From positions 1-41,156 of the IMG/VR virus record IMGVR_UViG_3300025648_000045: a DNA stretch of 41,156 nucleotides; one strand, given 5' to 3'. The DNA comes from a virus. How positions within the stretch are numbered: position 1 is the stretch's first letter; every line of letters begins with the position of its first letter. The position numbers and the translations under genes are program-made. Below the pieces are notes generated by a model. It had not been told where the DNA came from and made no database searches. It was given only the letters and a program-made list of their open reading frames with translations. Positions 1-9,119 of the stretch are shown here, in pieces.

Positions 1-3000
1 TATGTACTTACGCCAACCTCGGTAACAATTCACACCAATCCTGCTGATGCTGTTTCAGGTGTAAACCCAATCACGCTTACTACCGCAGGTTCTGGAACGA
101 ATTCGCTCGTAAAACTCATACCTGCTACAGCAAACATTGGTCAGACCAGTAACATCACAGCATCAGGTCTTTCCGTAAACTCACCATCAGGAAGCGGCGC
201 GGCGGCATCGGCAGTCGTTGTAGGTTCTGTTACTGGAATTACAATTACATCAGGTGGAACTGGATATACTACGCCTCCTCTTGTTCAATTTAGTCCACCA
301 CCAAACCCTCCTGTTAACACAAACCAGCAATTTAGAACAGCGACTGGGTATGCAACAATTGTTTCTGGTGCTGTAACAGCAATTACAATTACTGATGGTG
401 GATTGGGTTATTCAGGCGCACCAACAATCTCATTTATTGGAGCAAATACAACTGGTGCAACGGCTAATGCATCTATAACTCTATCATTTGTATCTTCATT
501 TAATATTGTTTCTGGAGGATCTGGATATACAACTCCACCAGCAGTAAAAATTACTGGCGCAGGGTCAGGAGCAACGGCTATTGCAAGCATTTCAAATGGT
601 CAGGTCACAAGCATAAATGTTGTTACGCAAGGTTCTGGATATGCAACCGCTCCTGTTGTTTCTATCACGCCATCGACTGGCGTATTTATCCAATTCTCAA
701 GCACAGGAACACTTCCATCTCCTTTAGTGGCAGGCACAACATACATTGCACAGCCACCTCTGAATGCCGCTAGTGGAACATTCAGTGTTGTTGATCAATT
801 CTTTAACCCTGTCAACATTACTAGTAACGGAACTGGAACTTTTTATGTTCAACTTAGCAGGGCGTTTTCTATTGGATTTAATAATCAGTGGGAAGGGACA
901 TTTTCAGGACTAACAAATGGTCAGCTTGTTCAGTTTGGATCTGATTATTTGTTCCCAACACTAAGCCCAGCTTCTTCCAGTGGTTATATTGCTTTAATTT
1001 CTAACACGCTTGCAAAGTTCTATTCAACGCAAGCCGAAGCGACAGCAAATTTTCCAATTACAAACATAAAAGTAACTAGTGGAGGGGTTAATTATTCACT
1101 TGTTCCATCAGTTGCAATAACAGGAGGCAGTGGAACATTTACTACTGCACCAACTGCAACTATTGAGCGAACTATTACTTCCACAAATATAATTTCTGGA
1201 GGTTATGGTTATATTACTCCTCCATCAGTAACTATTACTGGAAGCGGAGCAACGGCAAAAGCTACAGCATCTGTTGGACTTATATCTACATTATCTTCTG
1301 GATACATTTCAGGAACCACTCTCCATGTAACTGCATACCCAACTCAAACAAATATTTTGTCAGTTGGTATGTCAATTATTGCGACAAACACATCTACAGG
1401 AATACCTAGTGGCACTTATATTACTGCTTTGGGAACTGGAACAGGAGGAGTTGGAACTTATACGATTAACAATTCTGTAACTTTTGCTAGTTCTGGTAGT
1501 CCTCAAGGAATAACTGGTCTTGCAAATGGAATAACTGCGGTAAATTTAGTAATTGGAAGTCAATCTGGCCCATTTGCAACTGCTCCTGTTGTAACAATTG
1601 ATGCAAGTCCGAATGGAGTCACCGCAACGGCAACTTCCACAATAAATGGAAGTGGAATAATTACAGGATTTACGATTACTGGTCAGGGATCTGGATACAC
1701 ATCCATTCCATCTGTAACATTTATTGGAGGAGGATACACCAGCCAAGCAACTGCTGGAGCAAGTGTTCTAAATGGATCGATCAGTTCAATAGGAATGATT
1801 TTAGCTGGAGCAGGGTATACCGCCGCCCCAAGCGTGCAGATCGGTACTCCTTGGTCTGTTAATACGCAGTATTCTATTGGACAGCAGGTGTATTTTGGTT
1901 CCTATCTTTATACCTGCACAGCGGCTGGGTCTACATTGGGTTCAGGAAATGGAACTCCAACACCAGCAAATCCAAACAATGGAACAGATAGCGATCTATT
2001 CTTTTCATATGCTGGAACAATTGCAACAGCAGTTGCAAATACCTGCTATGTAAGCTCAATTTCAGTTCCAAGCGGTACTTTGGGGTATTCTACTCTACCG
2101 ACAATTACTATCACGCCTGCATCTGGCGACACAACAGGAACTGGAGCCACTGCAATTGTTGTAGATAACGCGATCACAACGCTTACACTTGGCGTTGGTC
2201 AGGCTTATTACGCAGTCCAACAGCCAGCGTATGCAAAGGCGTACATCCCTGCTGGAAACCTTACGAACGGAGCCAGCTTGCTTGCGCCTTCAACTAATCA
2301 GCTACTGAATGATGGTACGCTAGTCACATTCCAGTCTAGTTCTTATGTTTCAGGGGCAACTGACTCAGGATTACCTTATCCGCTTACGCATGGAACTCAG
2401 TACCAGATCAAAAACTACGGAGCAGACATCTATCTGTACGATTCCACAGGAACAACACCGATTGTTTTTGTAAATGGAAGCATTCCAACGCTTGCCAACG
2501 GAACGCTGACGATGAATCACGCCGTCAGCTTCACGCCAGTTCCTTCTTCAACGCTTTCTGTTCCTAATTCTACCTATGACACAGGCGTTCAGGTAATGGT
2601 TCGCGCAAATACCAATGACACGCTTCCGAGCGCGCTTATTGGCGAGGCAACATCGTCCACAAATACAATCAAGGACGCATTTGTGATCAACAATATCGCT
2701 GATCTGACCAGCGCGCAGGCTTATTACACGACGCCATCAACTACATCTTGGATCAATTCCAGTGTGGTCACATTGAACAATGGCACTGCCTACTATGCTA
2801 GGTTTGTGGATGAAAACACCATTTCGTTGTATGACACACTTGCTCACGCAAATGCAGGTGGAACAACTGGACTTGTTTACTACTCAAGCACTGGATCAAC
2901 GGCTACCAGCACATTCTTTATTGATTCTGTTCTCGCTCCAACGCTTGTTAAAGCGATCCTGCACATTGAGAAGCCTGCAAGTGCTGGGTACATCAGCCTG

Positions 3001-3393
3001 TATGCATTTGATCGTGGACGCACCAACAGCCTTGCTCTGATCGGTCAGTATCACCCATCCGAGACGAATCCAAAGTACCGCCGAATCAGGATTGGCAAAA
3101 CTGCGGCATGGGCGCGCATCATCTATCGCACCAAGGCTCCTGAAATCACCAGTGTTTACGATTATATCCCTCTTGAGAATTCTCGCGCCATTCTCGCCGC
3201 TCTTCACGCCTGCGATCTTGAAGATAAGGACTTCATTGAGCAGTCTCAAAAATATTGGCAGGTTGCGATTGCCTATCTCCATAACCAGAACGAGAGCATG
3301 GAAGGACACGCAATGATGCCTCCTCAAATCAATGGTCTGACCTACGGCGACCAAACCGACCCTGTTATCGACTCAGACTTCTACGGCTACTAA
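1..3393 (+). CDS. Repeat-rich phage virion protein (5' truncated)
   Basis: The frame is open from the first base of the window, so the true start lies upstream and 1,130 residues are visible. The first two thirds are Thr/Ser/Gly/Ala-rich and carry about ten degenerate repeats of the type G-x-G-Y-x-x-x-P-x-V-x-I followed by Gly/Ala runs, typical of beta-structured phage tail-fibre, spike or other surface proteins. The last 150 residues or so differ: they are charged and mixed helical, with IRIGKTAAWARI near residue 1030, and may anchor the protein to the tail. The stop codon overlaps the next start (TAATG), so the two are translationally coupled. No enzymatic motif was seen. A fibre or appendage protein is the best guess; the exact role is not established. 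Confidence 0.8.
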   Translation, partial: YVLTPTSVTIHTNPADAVSGVNPITLTTAGSGTNSLVKLIPATANIGQTSNITASGLSVNSPSGSGAAASAVVVGSVTGITITSGGTGYTTPPLVQFSPPPNPPVNTNQQFRTATGYATIVSGAVTAITITDGGLGYSGAPTISFIGANTTGATANASITLSFVSSFNIVSGGSGYTTPPAVKITGAGSGATAIASISNGQVTSINVVTQGSGYATAPVVSITPSTGVFIQFSSTGTLPSPLVAGTTYIAQPPLNAASGTFSVVDQFFNPVNITSNGTGTFYVQLSRAFSIGFNNQWEGTFSGLTNGQLVQFGSDYLFPTLSPASSSGYIALISNTLAKFYSTQAEATANFPITNIKVTSGGVNYSLVPSVAITGGSGTFTTAPTATIERTITSTNIISGGYGYITPPSVTITGSGATAKATASVGLISTLSSGYISGTTLHVTAYPTQTNILSVGMSIIATNTSTGIPSGTYITALGTGTGGVGTYTINNSVTFASSGSPQGITGLANGITAVNLVIGSQSGPFATAPVVTIDASPNGVTATATSTINGSGIITGFTITGQGSGYTSIPSVTFIGGGYTSQATAGASVLNGSISSIGMILAGAGYTAAPSVQIGTPWSVNTQYSIGQQVYFGSYLYTCTAAGSTLGSGNGTPTPANPNNGTDSDLFFSYAGTIATAVANTCYVSSISVPSGTLGYSTLPTITITPASGDTTGTGATAIVVDNAITTLTLGVGQAYYAVQQPAYAKAYIPAGNLTNGASLLAPSTNQLLNDGTLVTFQSSSYVSGATDSGLPYPLTHGTQYQIKNYGADIYLYDSTGTTPIVFVNGSIPTLANGTLTMNHAVSFTPVPSSTLSVPNSTYDTGVQVMVRANTNDTLPSALIGEATSSTNTIKDAFVINNIADLTSAQAYYTTPSTTSWINSSVVTLNNGTAYYARFVDENTISLYDTLAHANAGGTTGLVYYSSTGSTATSTFFIDSVLAPTLVKAILHIEKPASAGYISLYAFDRGRTNSLALIGQYHPSETNPKYRRIRIGKTAAWARIIYRTKAPEITSVYDYIPLENSRAILAALHACDLEDKDFIEQSQKYWQVAIAYLHNQNESMEGHAMMPPQINGLTYGDQTDPVIDSDFYGY
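235..2115 (+). repeat. Degenerate Gly-Tyr-Pro coding repeats
   Basis: About ten copies of a short coding repeat, roughly SGGSGYTTPPxVxITGxGxGA, lie in this part of the first gene, for example near positions 250, 393, 513, 631, 1198, 1687, 1808 and 2074. The copies are conserved as protein and poorly as DNA, which fits an old structural repeat rather than a recent tandem duplication. Confidence 0.7.
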
Positions 3394-5522
3394 TGAAATC
3401 GCCCAATATAACGGCAGGAAGGAGGAATAAGGTAGGTAGCGGATGGGTGGGCGGCGCAAATAGCGTTGTAAACCCTTGGACACTTCCTCCACACCAATAC
3501 AAGTGGGGCGTTAATGTGAATTGCAGGGGCGGCGTTGTTCAAACACGCAACGGATTCAAGATGCGCCTATCATTGCCTGCTGGGAACTTTCAAGGCGGCA
3601 TCGTTTTCAACTCCAATAAGATTTTCCAACAACAATCGACAATCACCAACCTCTCAGGTGTCGTCATCAACACGCCAGAACAGGTATATACGCCACAAGG
3701 TACTGGAAGCACTTCAGTATACCTTTCGTATGTGATGTTCTGCGTCGATGGAAATGTTTATTACGCCCCATTCCCACTGACACAGCCTGCTGACTGGAAT
3801 GAATACAAACTGACCAGCATCAAGCTAGATCCAAATGTTAAAATGGTTAACTTTGTGATCGCAACTCAGGCGGCGCAGACTGATAGCTCAAACAATGTCA
3901 CGATCACTCCTTCGCACAACATCGTAATCATCCAAGACGGCATCTCACAGCCTGCTTACTGGGATGGTAGCAACACGACAGGAGCGCAGTCATCCATAAT
4001 GCCAATCGGATACTGGATGGCATACTCAGGGAACCGCCTGTGGGTAGCCAATGGCAACATTGTTTCGGCATCCGATCTTAGCAATCCACTTGGGTGGACT
4101 GAGCGCACGCAGGGCGGAGGAAGAGGTGACTTTGACATCGGCGGAATTGTCACAGGAATGGCTGACTACATCGGTCAGAATGCCGCGACCTGCTTGTATG
4201 TATTTACCGACTATTCGACGATCACGCTGAAAAGCGGAATCCTCGACAGAGCGACTTGGGGCATCACTCCAAACTTTCAATCAACCCTGTACCCATCTCT
4301 AGGATGCGTTTCAGGCAATAGCATTGCATTTCAAGCTGGACTCATGTGGTGGTACTCTCAGGGTGGCCTTGTAGCCGCTGATGTTGCCAAGACCAGTAAC
4401 CTTTCAAGCCAAGTCCTGTACAAGGATGTCGAAATGGCAAAGGTAAAGCGGCTCTTGTCGGCTGATCTAAGCGGAGTGTGCGCGGCGTCTTTTGAAAACT
4501 ATCTTCTGTACTCAGTTCCATACCTAGAGCCAGTGAACAGCGAGACAATGGTGCTGGATTACTCCGTAGCATCCGAGCTTTCTGATGGAAAGCCGCCAGC
4601 ATGGTGTGGAGTCTGGAATGGCATTAGGCCGCTGGTATGGTCTGCCGATATTATCGAAAATGAGAACCGCCTATTTGCATTCTCCATCGATTACGCGCCA
4701 ACCAACGATGGTTCATTCAATCACCTGTGGGAGGCATTCATGCCAGAGCGTTATGACACCTACCTGCAAATCAATCAGGATGGAACGACGACTGACTTCG
4801 TAAACAGGATCTATTGCCAGATGGAGACCGCGCTCATGGGCGACGAAATGGATTACAAACAGATGGCATTCGGTGAAATCGACTGCTCGCAGATTGCTGG
4901 CACAACAGACGTCAGGGTTTCTTATCGCGGAACCAGAGGATACTACCAGACCATTCTTTCCACGCGCCTGCTCGCTGTAAATGATCCATACCAGTACAGC
5001 ACAAGCCCAAATGCCGCTGAGATTGAAAGCCTTGGATTCCTCCAAACTCAGTATCGACGACTTACAACGGAAAATGTGCAACGAAGCACACAGGTAGCTT
5101 CATGCGAATCGAAATACACGATGGATGTGGACAAGGCGTTCAGCTTCCTAATCGAATGGTGTGGTCAGCTTGGAGTTGACGCCCTCCGTATGTACATGGA
5201 TGAATGGCCTGACAAGTCTGTAGGACTTCCTAGTAGCGACGAGACTCAATGGTGCGTTGTTGGAGAGAACGGATCATCAATCGCGGTAACGCTAGCCGCG
5301 CCTCCTGAAGAAAGCGCAGGCAATGTTGTAAACACATGGTCTAGCACACAAACCGCTACAATTACATTGCCAGCAACTGGCACAAGCCCATCGGTATCCG
5401 CGACTGCTACGGCCTCCTACACTTCGTACATTTCTCCAGCCGACGCTCAGTCCAATGCGTTCACGCTAGCCCAGCAGGAGGCTACAAACGCCGCCAATCA
5501 GTATCGGAAGGCCAACCCATAA
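3393..5522 (+). CDS. Phage virion protein, possible tail nozzle/hub
   Basis: A 709-residue protein beginning one base inside the previous stop codon (TAATG). The N-terminal part resembles, in general style, tail tubular/nozzle or DNA-stabilisation proteins of podovirus-like phages: a short N-terminal tail, then a statement-like segment (WGVNVNCRGGVVQTRNGF, residues about 38-55), followed by long beta-rich sequence with regularly spaced aromatic and Gly residues that could form a propeller. The C-terminal 60 residues are Thr/Ser/Ala-rich low complexity. No catalytic motif was seen. Position beside the repeat-rich fibre-like gene supports a tail-associated virion role. The nozzle assignment is inference from style and context. 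Confidence 0.55.
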   Translation: MKSPNITAGRRNKVGSGWVGGANSVVNPWTLPPHQYKWGVNVNCRGGVVQTRNGFKMRLSLPAGNFQGGIVFNSNKIFQQQSTITNLSGVVINTPEQVYTPQGTGSTSVYLSYVMFCVDGNVYYAPFPLTQPADWNEYKLTSIKLDPNVKMVNFVIATQAAQTDSSNNVTITPSHNIVIIQDGISQPAYWDGSNTTGAQSSIMPIGYWMAYSGNRLWVANGNIVSASDLSNPLGWTERTQGGGRGDFDIGGIVTGMADYIGQNAATCLYVFTDYSTITLKSGILDRATWGITPNFQSTLYPSLGCVSGNSIAFQAGLMWWYSQGGLVAADVAKTSNLSSQVLYKDVEMAKVKRLLSADLSGVCAASFENYLLYSVPYLEPVNSETMVLDYSVASELSDGKPPAWCGVWNGIRPLVWSADIIENENRLFAFSIDYAPTNDGSFNHLWEAFMPERYDTYLQINQDGTTTDFVNRIYCQMETALMGDEMDYKQMAFGEIDCSQIAGTTDVRVSYRGTRGYYQTILSTRLLAVNDPYQYSTSPNAAEIESLGFLQTQYRRLTTENVQRSTQVASCESKYTMDVDKAFSFLIEWCGQLGVDALRMYMDEWPDKSVGLPSSDETQWCVVGENGSSIAVTLAAPPEESAGNVVNTWSSTQTATITLPATGTSPSVSATATASYTSYISPADAQSNAFTLAQQEATNAANQYRKANP

Positions 5523-5526
5523 GAAT

Positions 5527-5772
5527 ATGCCAACGATCACTCAAGCCAGCGTCCCAATTACCTCATACGCAAAGCTGTTCATCAGCCCATACGGAAATGA
5601 TGGAATTGTTCCGCTGTATTCTAGCATTCCACTGAACAATCAAACAACTGGAGATTGCTTACCTTGTGTATTGTGTGGTAATTCAAATGTCAGGCAGTCT
5701 GTGATCCAAACAGAGGCCGCCAACCCTCAATATCCATCAGCCAATACAATATCCTTGAACACAGGCGCATAA
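5527..5772 (+). CDS. Small protein with Cys cluster
   Basis: An 81-residue protein of unknown function starting 4 bases after the preceding stop. Its most distinctive part is the cluster DCLPCVLCG (residues about 43-51), three cysteines within seven residues, in an otherwise Ser/Thr/Asn-rich protein. The spacing C-x2-C-x2-C is unlike a classic zinc ribbon because no second pair follows. It sits 1.2 kb upstream of the YcaO gene in the same operon. Because YcaO enzymes act on peptide backbones, often at Cys or Gly in small proteins, this is one conceivable substrate, but no leader-peptide feature supports that directly. A small virion protein is equally possible. Confidence 0.65.
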   Translation: MPTITQASVPITSYAKLFISPYGNDGIVPLYSSIPLNNQTTGDCLPCVLCGNSNVRQSVIQTEAANPQYPSANTISLNTGA

Positions 5773-5773
5773 A

Positions 5774-6160
5774 ATGAGACACCAAATAAATTATAAATAT
5801 GTTGCACCAAATACACGCGAATTTGAACAGATGCAGACATTTGCATCTAGTTTTGACCACAGCATTATACCTGATGCTAACACCAATCTTCATGCTTTCT
5901 ACAGGGGAGAAACTTGTTTTGGGTATGCAGACTCCGTTTTTGTACCTGTGGTGTACCCAGCATTTCACCCTGCTTTAACGCGACCTCAAGATGTTATTCA
6001 GGTAATGAACGACTGGCGTGCATCTACTCAGTGGGCTGGAAAACGAGGTTATATTGGAGTTCCATTTAATAATAACAACGGAAAAGGAAACTTCCCTGAA
6101 GAAACAATGAATAAGTTAGGTCTTGTCAGATTAAATAGAGAGATATACTCTCCTTTCTAA
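5774..6160 (+). CDS. Hypothetical phage protein (128 aa)
   Basis: A 128-residue protein, start ATG one base after the previous stop codon. It is globular in composition, with many aromatic residues and a compact C-terminal part (WAGKRGYIGVPFNNNNGKGN, residues about 91-110). Operon position among virion genes suggests a structural or assembly role. I do not recognise the family. An acyltransferase-like fold, as in some phage proteins at this position, cannot be excluded but no signature was seen. Confidence 0.7.
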   Translation: MRHQINYKYVAPNTREFEQMQTFASSFDHSIIPDANTNLHAFYRGETCFGYADSVFVPVVYPAFHPALTRPQDVIQVMNDWRASTQWAGKRGYIGVPFNNNNGKGNFPEETMNKLGLVRLNREIYSPF

Positions 6161-6162
6161 TT

Positions 6163-6981
6163 ATGGGCGGACAAACCTCAAGTTACACACCTCCAATGCC
6201 ATCGAATTATGTGACGATGGCAGAGCTTGGAAATCAAGGAGCCGCAACTACTGGTGCGCTACAGGACTATAATATGCTTCTTACAACAGGAGCAAAAATT
6301 CCTTTACAGCCATTCACACCTGACATTTTTGGAGGTGGGGGAGCGGCTACTCAGGCAGGAATGATATCTGCCGTCGATGCTTTTAAGAATAAACAACTTG
6401 AACAGCAACAAAATGCGCCAGCCGCCGCCGCGCGTGAGAACCTCATGCAGGCCGCGCAAGATTACACTTCTCCTGATTACTGGAACAAGCAGATGGCGCA
6501 GTACGCCAAAACAACTGGCCTTCAAAGCCAACTTGCTTCTGGACTGGGCGACAGCACAATCGGAAAATCTGCTTTATTTGATCAAGCTACCGCCCAAGGA
6601 CAGGCATTTAAGAATGCAAATCTTGGAGCCGCTCAAGGCATCATTGGAGCCGCCCCTACAGGCGGTTATATTGACCCTGCTTCAGCAATTTCTGCACAAC
6701 AGGCCGCTCAAGCGCGAAATGCCCAATCCAGAGGAAAATTTGTTGGTAGCGTTCTTCAAGGGGCGCAGGCAAACCAACAATCTACCACAGATGCAATTAA
6801 TCAATTGATGGGATCTACCTCTCAAGGAATTAATTCATGGCAACAAAATTGGCAAAACAACGATCAAATGAATATGAATAAATCTGCACAAAACGCCGCT
6901 GGAGCAAATGCATCAACTGGTGGTCTGGTTCAAGGTGGTTCAACAATTGCCGCCGCCGCCGCCGTAGTTGCCGCTCTATAA
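6163..6981 (+). CDS. Gly/Ala/Gln-rich putative internal virion protein
   Basis: A 272-residue protein rich in Ala, Gln and Gly. It begins MGGQTSS, like the two small proteins after TfuA (MGGS, MGGG), and ends in a hydrophobic Ala-rich tail (IAAAAAVVAAL). Composition and location before further Gln/Ala-rich proteins and a giant polyvalent protein resemble the internal or ejection proteins of podovirus-like phages, which are packaged in the capsid and injected. The stop overlaps the YcaO start (TAATG), so YcaO translation is probably coupled to this gene. The role is inferred from composition and context only. Confidence 0.65.
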   Translation: MGGQTSSYTPPMPSNYVTMAELGNQGAATTGALQDYNMLLTTGAKIPLQPFTPDIFGGGGAATQAGMISAVDAFKNKQLEQQQNAPAAAARENLMQAAQDYTSPDYWNKQMAQYAKTTGLQSQLASGLGDSTIGKSALFDQATAQGQAFKNANLGAAQGIIGAAPTGGYIDPASAISAQQAAQARNAQSRGKFVGSVLQGAQANQQSTTDAINQLMGSTSQGINSWQQNWQNNDQMNMNKSAQNAAGANASTGGLVQGGSTIAAAAAVVAAL

Positions 6982-8129
6982 TGAAGTTTAAGTTGGAGGG
7001 AGCGCAACGCGCTTGCTCTCCTGAAGATACAATAAGTAGGATGAAGCCATTTTTTGAGATGGCTGGCATCACTAGGGTAGGTGACATTACTGGATTAGAC
7101 AGGATTGGTATACCAGTTGCCCAATGCATAAGACCTGATGCAGTATCATTGGTAGTAGATTCAGGGAAGGGTTATACCAAAATTCAGGCAAGATGCAGTG
7201 CTATTATGGAGGGATTTGAAAGACATATAGCCGAAACTGCAAACATAGAATCCATAGATACATCAGAGTCTAATTTGTTAAATTCCGAAACCAGATTTCC
7301 AATGTTTAATGGTGCGCCATACATAAAAGATGTGTCTATTAAATGGACTACTGCAAAGACCATTTATTCACAAAAAGAAACCTTCGTCCCATTGAATTGT
7401 GTAAAAATGATACCAAGGAATTCTTTGCAAAGTATGTTGTCGGCAAATTTTTCATCTAATAGCAATGGACTTTCTAGTGGAAACACACTTGAGGAGGCCA
7501 TCTGCGGTGGGCTTTATGAAGTGATAGAAAGGGATCAGGTAACTAGGGTTTTCTGTAATCCTAAATTAGGATCAGTAGTCGATATTGATTTAATACAGGA
7601 TGAACATCTAAACACATTGATAGAAAAAATAAAATCAAAGGATGTAAATGTAATATTATTTGATTGTACTGGTGACATTGGACTTCCAACATATATGTGT
7701 TACTTATGGGACAATGAGAGAGGTAACGCGCTGTGCAGGGGATACGCCGCGCATCTTAACCCTGTAGTAGCCCAAAGCAGGGCAATATGTGAGGCAATAC
7801 AAGGAAGGGTAGTTTGGATCGCAGGTAGCCGCGATGATATTACGCACGAAAAATTTGTAGCATCTAAGAATGATGACACTATTGAAATGGTTGATTCATT
7901 GAAAAATTGGAAACCCAAAAAACATATAGAAAGATATGATATGAGCGGAAATCTATTTTCAGATGACATTGCAAAGATACTTTCATTACTGGAAAAAGCA
8001 GGCATTCCTGAACCATTGATATGCGAATTCCAGCACCAGTATCCTTGTAGCGCGGTAAGGATTATGATCCCAACACTTGAAGGGTATTACAATAACTTCA
8101 TCCAGCGCGGAGCGCGTTCTGTGGCATGA
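6981..8129 (+). CDS. ycaO: YcaO-domain ATP-dependent peptide backbone-modifying enzyme
   Basis: A 382-residue YcaO protein. The three family ATP/Mg-binding blocks are present: ARCSAIMEGFERH (residues 70-82), NGLSSGNTLEEAICGG then LYEVIERDQ (162-186), and AQSRAICEAIQGR followed by GSRDD (264-286). YcaO enzymes phosphorylate a backbone amide with ATP so that a Cys/Ser/Thr side chain or sulfide can attack it, giving azolines or thioamides. The next gene is TfuA, the partner typical of thioamide-forming YcaOs. The start overlaps the upstream stop (TAATG) and the stop overlaps the TfuA start (ATGA), so it is a true operon member. The C-terminus lacks the PxPxP ending of azoline-forming YcaOs. Codons look more AT-rich (AGG, AGA, ATA) than neighbours, hinting at acquisition. 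No leader-binding (RRE-like) domain or sulfur donor was seen nearby. Family assignment is firm; substrate is unknown. Confidence 0.95.
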   Translation: MKFKLEGAQRACSPEDTISRMKPFFEMAGITRVGDITGLDRIGIPVAQCIRPDAVSLVVDSGKGYTKIQARCSAIMEGFERHIAETANIESIDTSESNLLNSETRFPMFNGAPYIKDVSIKWTTAKTIYSQKETFVPLNCVKMIPRNSLQSMLSANFSSNSNGLSSGNTLEEAICGGLYEVIERDQVTRVFCNPKLGSVVDIDLIQDEHLNTLIEKIKSKDVNVILFDCTGDIGLPTYMCYLWDNERGNALCRGYAAHLNPVVAQSRAICEAIQGRVVWIAGSRDDITHEKFVASKNDDTIEMVDSLKNWKPKKHIERYDMSGNLFSDDIAKILSLLEKAGIPEPLICEFQHQYPCSAVRIMIPTLEGYYNNFIQRGARSVA

Positions 8130-9118
8130 AAATATTTATTGGGCCAACAGGAATCGGAATAGAAAAAGAGTTGTCTGAATTTGATGTGATGCCGCCAGCC
8201 CAGCAGGGTGACATTGCCTCTGTAGCTTTGGAAGGGGCAACAACTATAATTCTAATTGATGGATACTTTTCTCAACATCTGTCGCCTTGGCATAAAGAAG
8301 TTATATTTGCGATTGAAAAAGGTTGTAGGGTAATAGGTGCTGGGTCATTGGGGGCATTGCGAGCAGTAGAATGTGAGAGGTATGGAATGGAATTGGCTGG
8401 TGATATTGCACAATGGTACAAGGATGGAATTTGCATCGATGACTCTGATGTCGCGTTAGCTCATGCGTGCAAAGAAGATGGATACATGAATCTTTCTGTT
8501 CCTCTTGTAAATATTCTTTCTACCTGCATTTCATTAAACATTGAATATAATCAAATAATAGAAAAATGCAGGTCGATCTTTTATATGGAAAGGAGTTGGA
8601 AGCGACTTGAAATTGAACTTGGAGATGATTATTTCAAAATAAAGAAAAATTACATTAACCAGAAGCAACTTGATACATTAGAGGCCATAAAATTAGCTAA
8701 AACGCCCAAGATAGTAGATCGTGAATCACCAAAAAATCTAATGGGTAGGCATTTTATGGCAATGCTACTAAACGATGTGCCAAAAAACGGAATCAGGCCA
8801 TATGAGACAGCAAAGTTAAGAAAAGAAGCCGCCGACTTCTTTTTACTTACAGAATTTGCTCTTGCATTAGGAGTTACTGCTACTAAAAACGAAATAATTG
8901 CGGCGTCTAAAGAAATGTGGATTAAGTCAGGAGTAACTTCACAAGATGAATCAATTAAATGGTTATCTGCTAATAATGTCACTGAAGAGCAGTGGAATAT
9001 GTTTGCACTCAGGACAGCAATCAGGAACGCCGCCGCAAATTGGCTTGACTCTGCAAGCGGAGGTTGCGACCTTATACCTTTAACAAACCAATATCAAACT
9101 CTAACTTTTAAGAATTAA
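8126..9118 (+). CDS. tfuA: TfuA-like protein (thioamidation partner of YcaO)
   Basis: A 330-residue protein with a clear N-terminal TfuA domain (about 1-130): KIFIGPTG at the start, PPAQQGDI (23-30), IILIDGYFSQ (41-50), WHKEVIFAIEKGCRVIGAGS (55-74), GALRAVECERYGM (76-88) and DDSDVALAH (105-113). TfuA proteins accompany YcaO enzymes in trifolitoxin and thioamitide clusters and in methanogens, where the pair makes thioglycine; TfuA is thought to help deliver sulfur or assist the YcaO. About 200 further residues form a helical C-terminal extension of unknown role. The start overlaps the ycaO stop by ATGA and the next gene begins one base after the stop, indicating a single transcript and coupled translation. 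The assignment is strong; the thioamide chemistry is inferred from the pair. Confidence 0.93.
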   Translation: MKIFIGPTGIGIEKELSEFDVMPPAQQGDIASVALEGATTIILIDGYFSQHLSPWHKEVIFAIEKGCRVIGAGSLGALRAVECERYGMELAGDIAQWYKDGICIDDSDVALAHACKEDGYMNLSVPLVNILSTCISLNIEYNQIIEKCRSIFYMERSWKRLEIELGDDYFKIKKNYINQKQLDTLEAIKLAKTPKIVDRESPKNLMGRHFMAMLLNDVPKNGIRPYETAKLRKEAADFFLLTEFALALGVTATKNEIIAASKEMWIKSGVTSQDESIKWLSANNVTEEQWNMFALRTAIRNAAANWLDSASGGCDLIPLTNQYQTLTFKN

Positions 9119-9119
9119 T

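Noticed and set aside
235-2115. Repeated short units considered as a CRISPR-like array
   Set aside because: Repeats are conserved only as protein, are irregularly spaced and lie inside an open reading frame.
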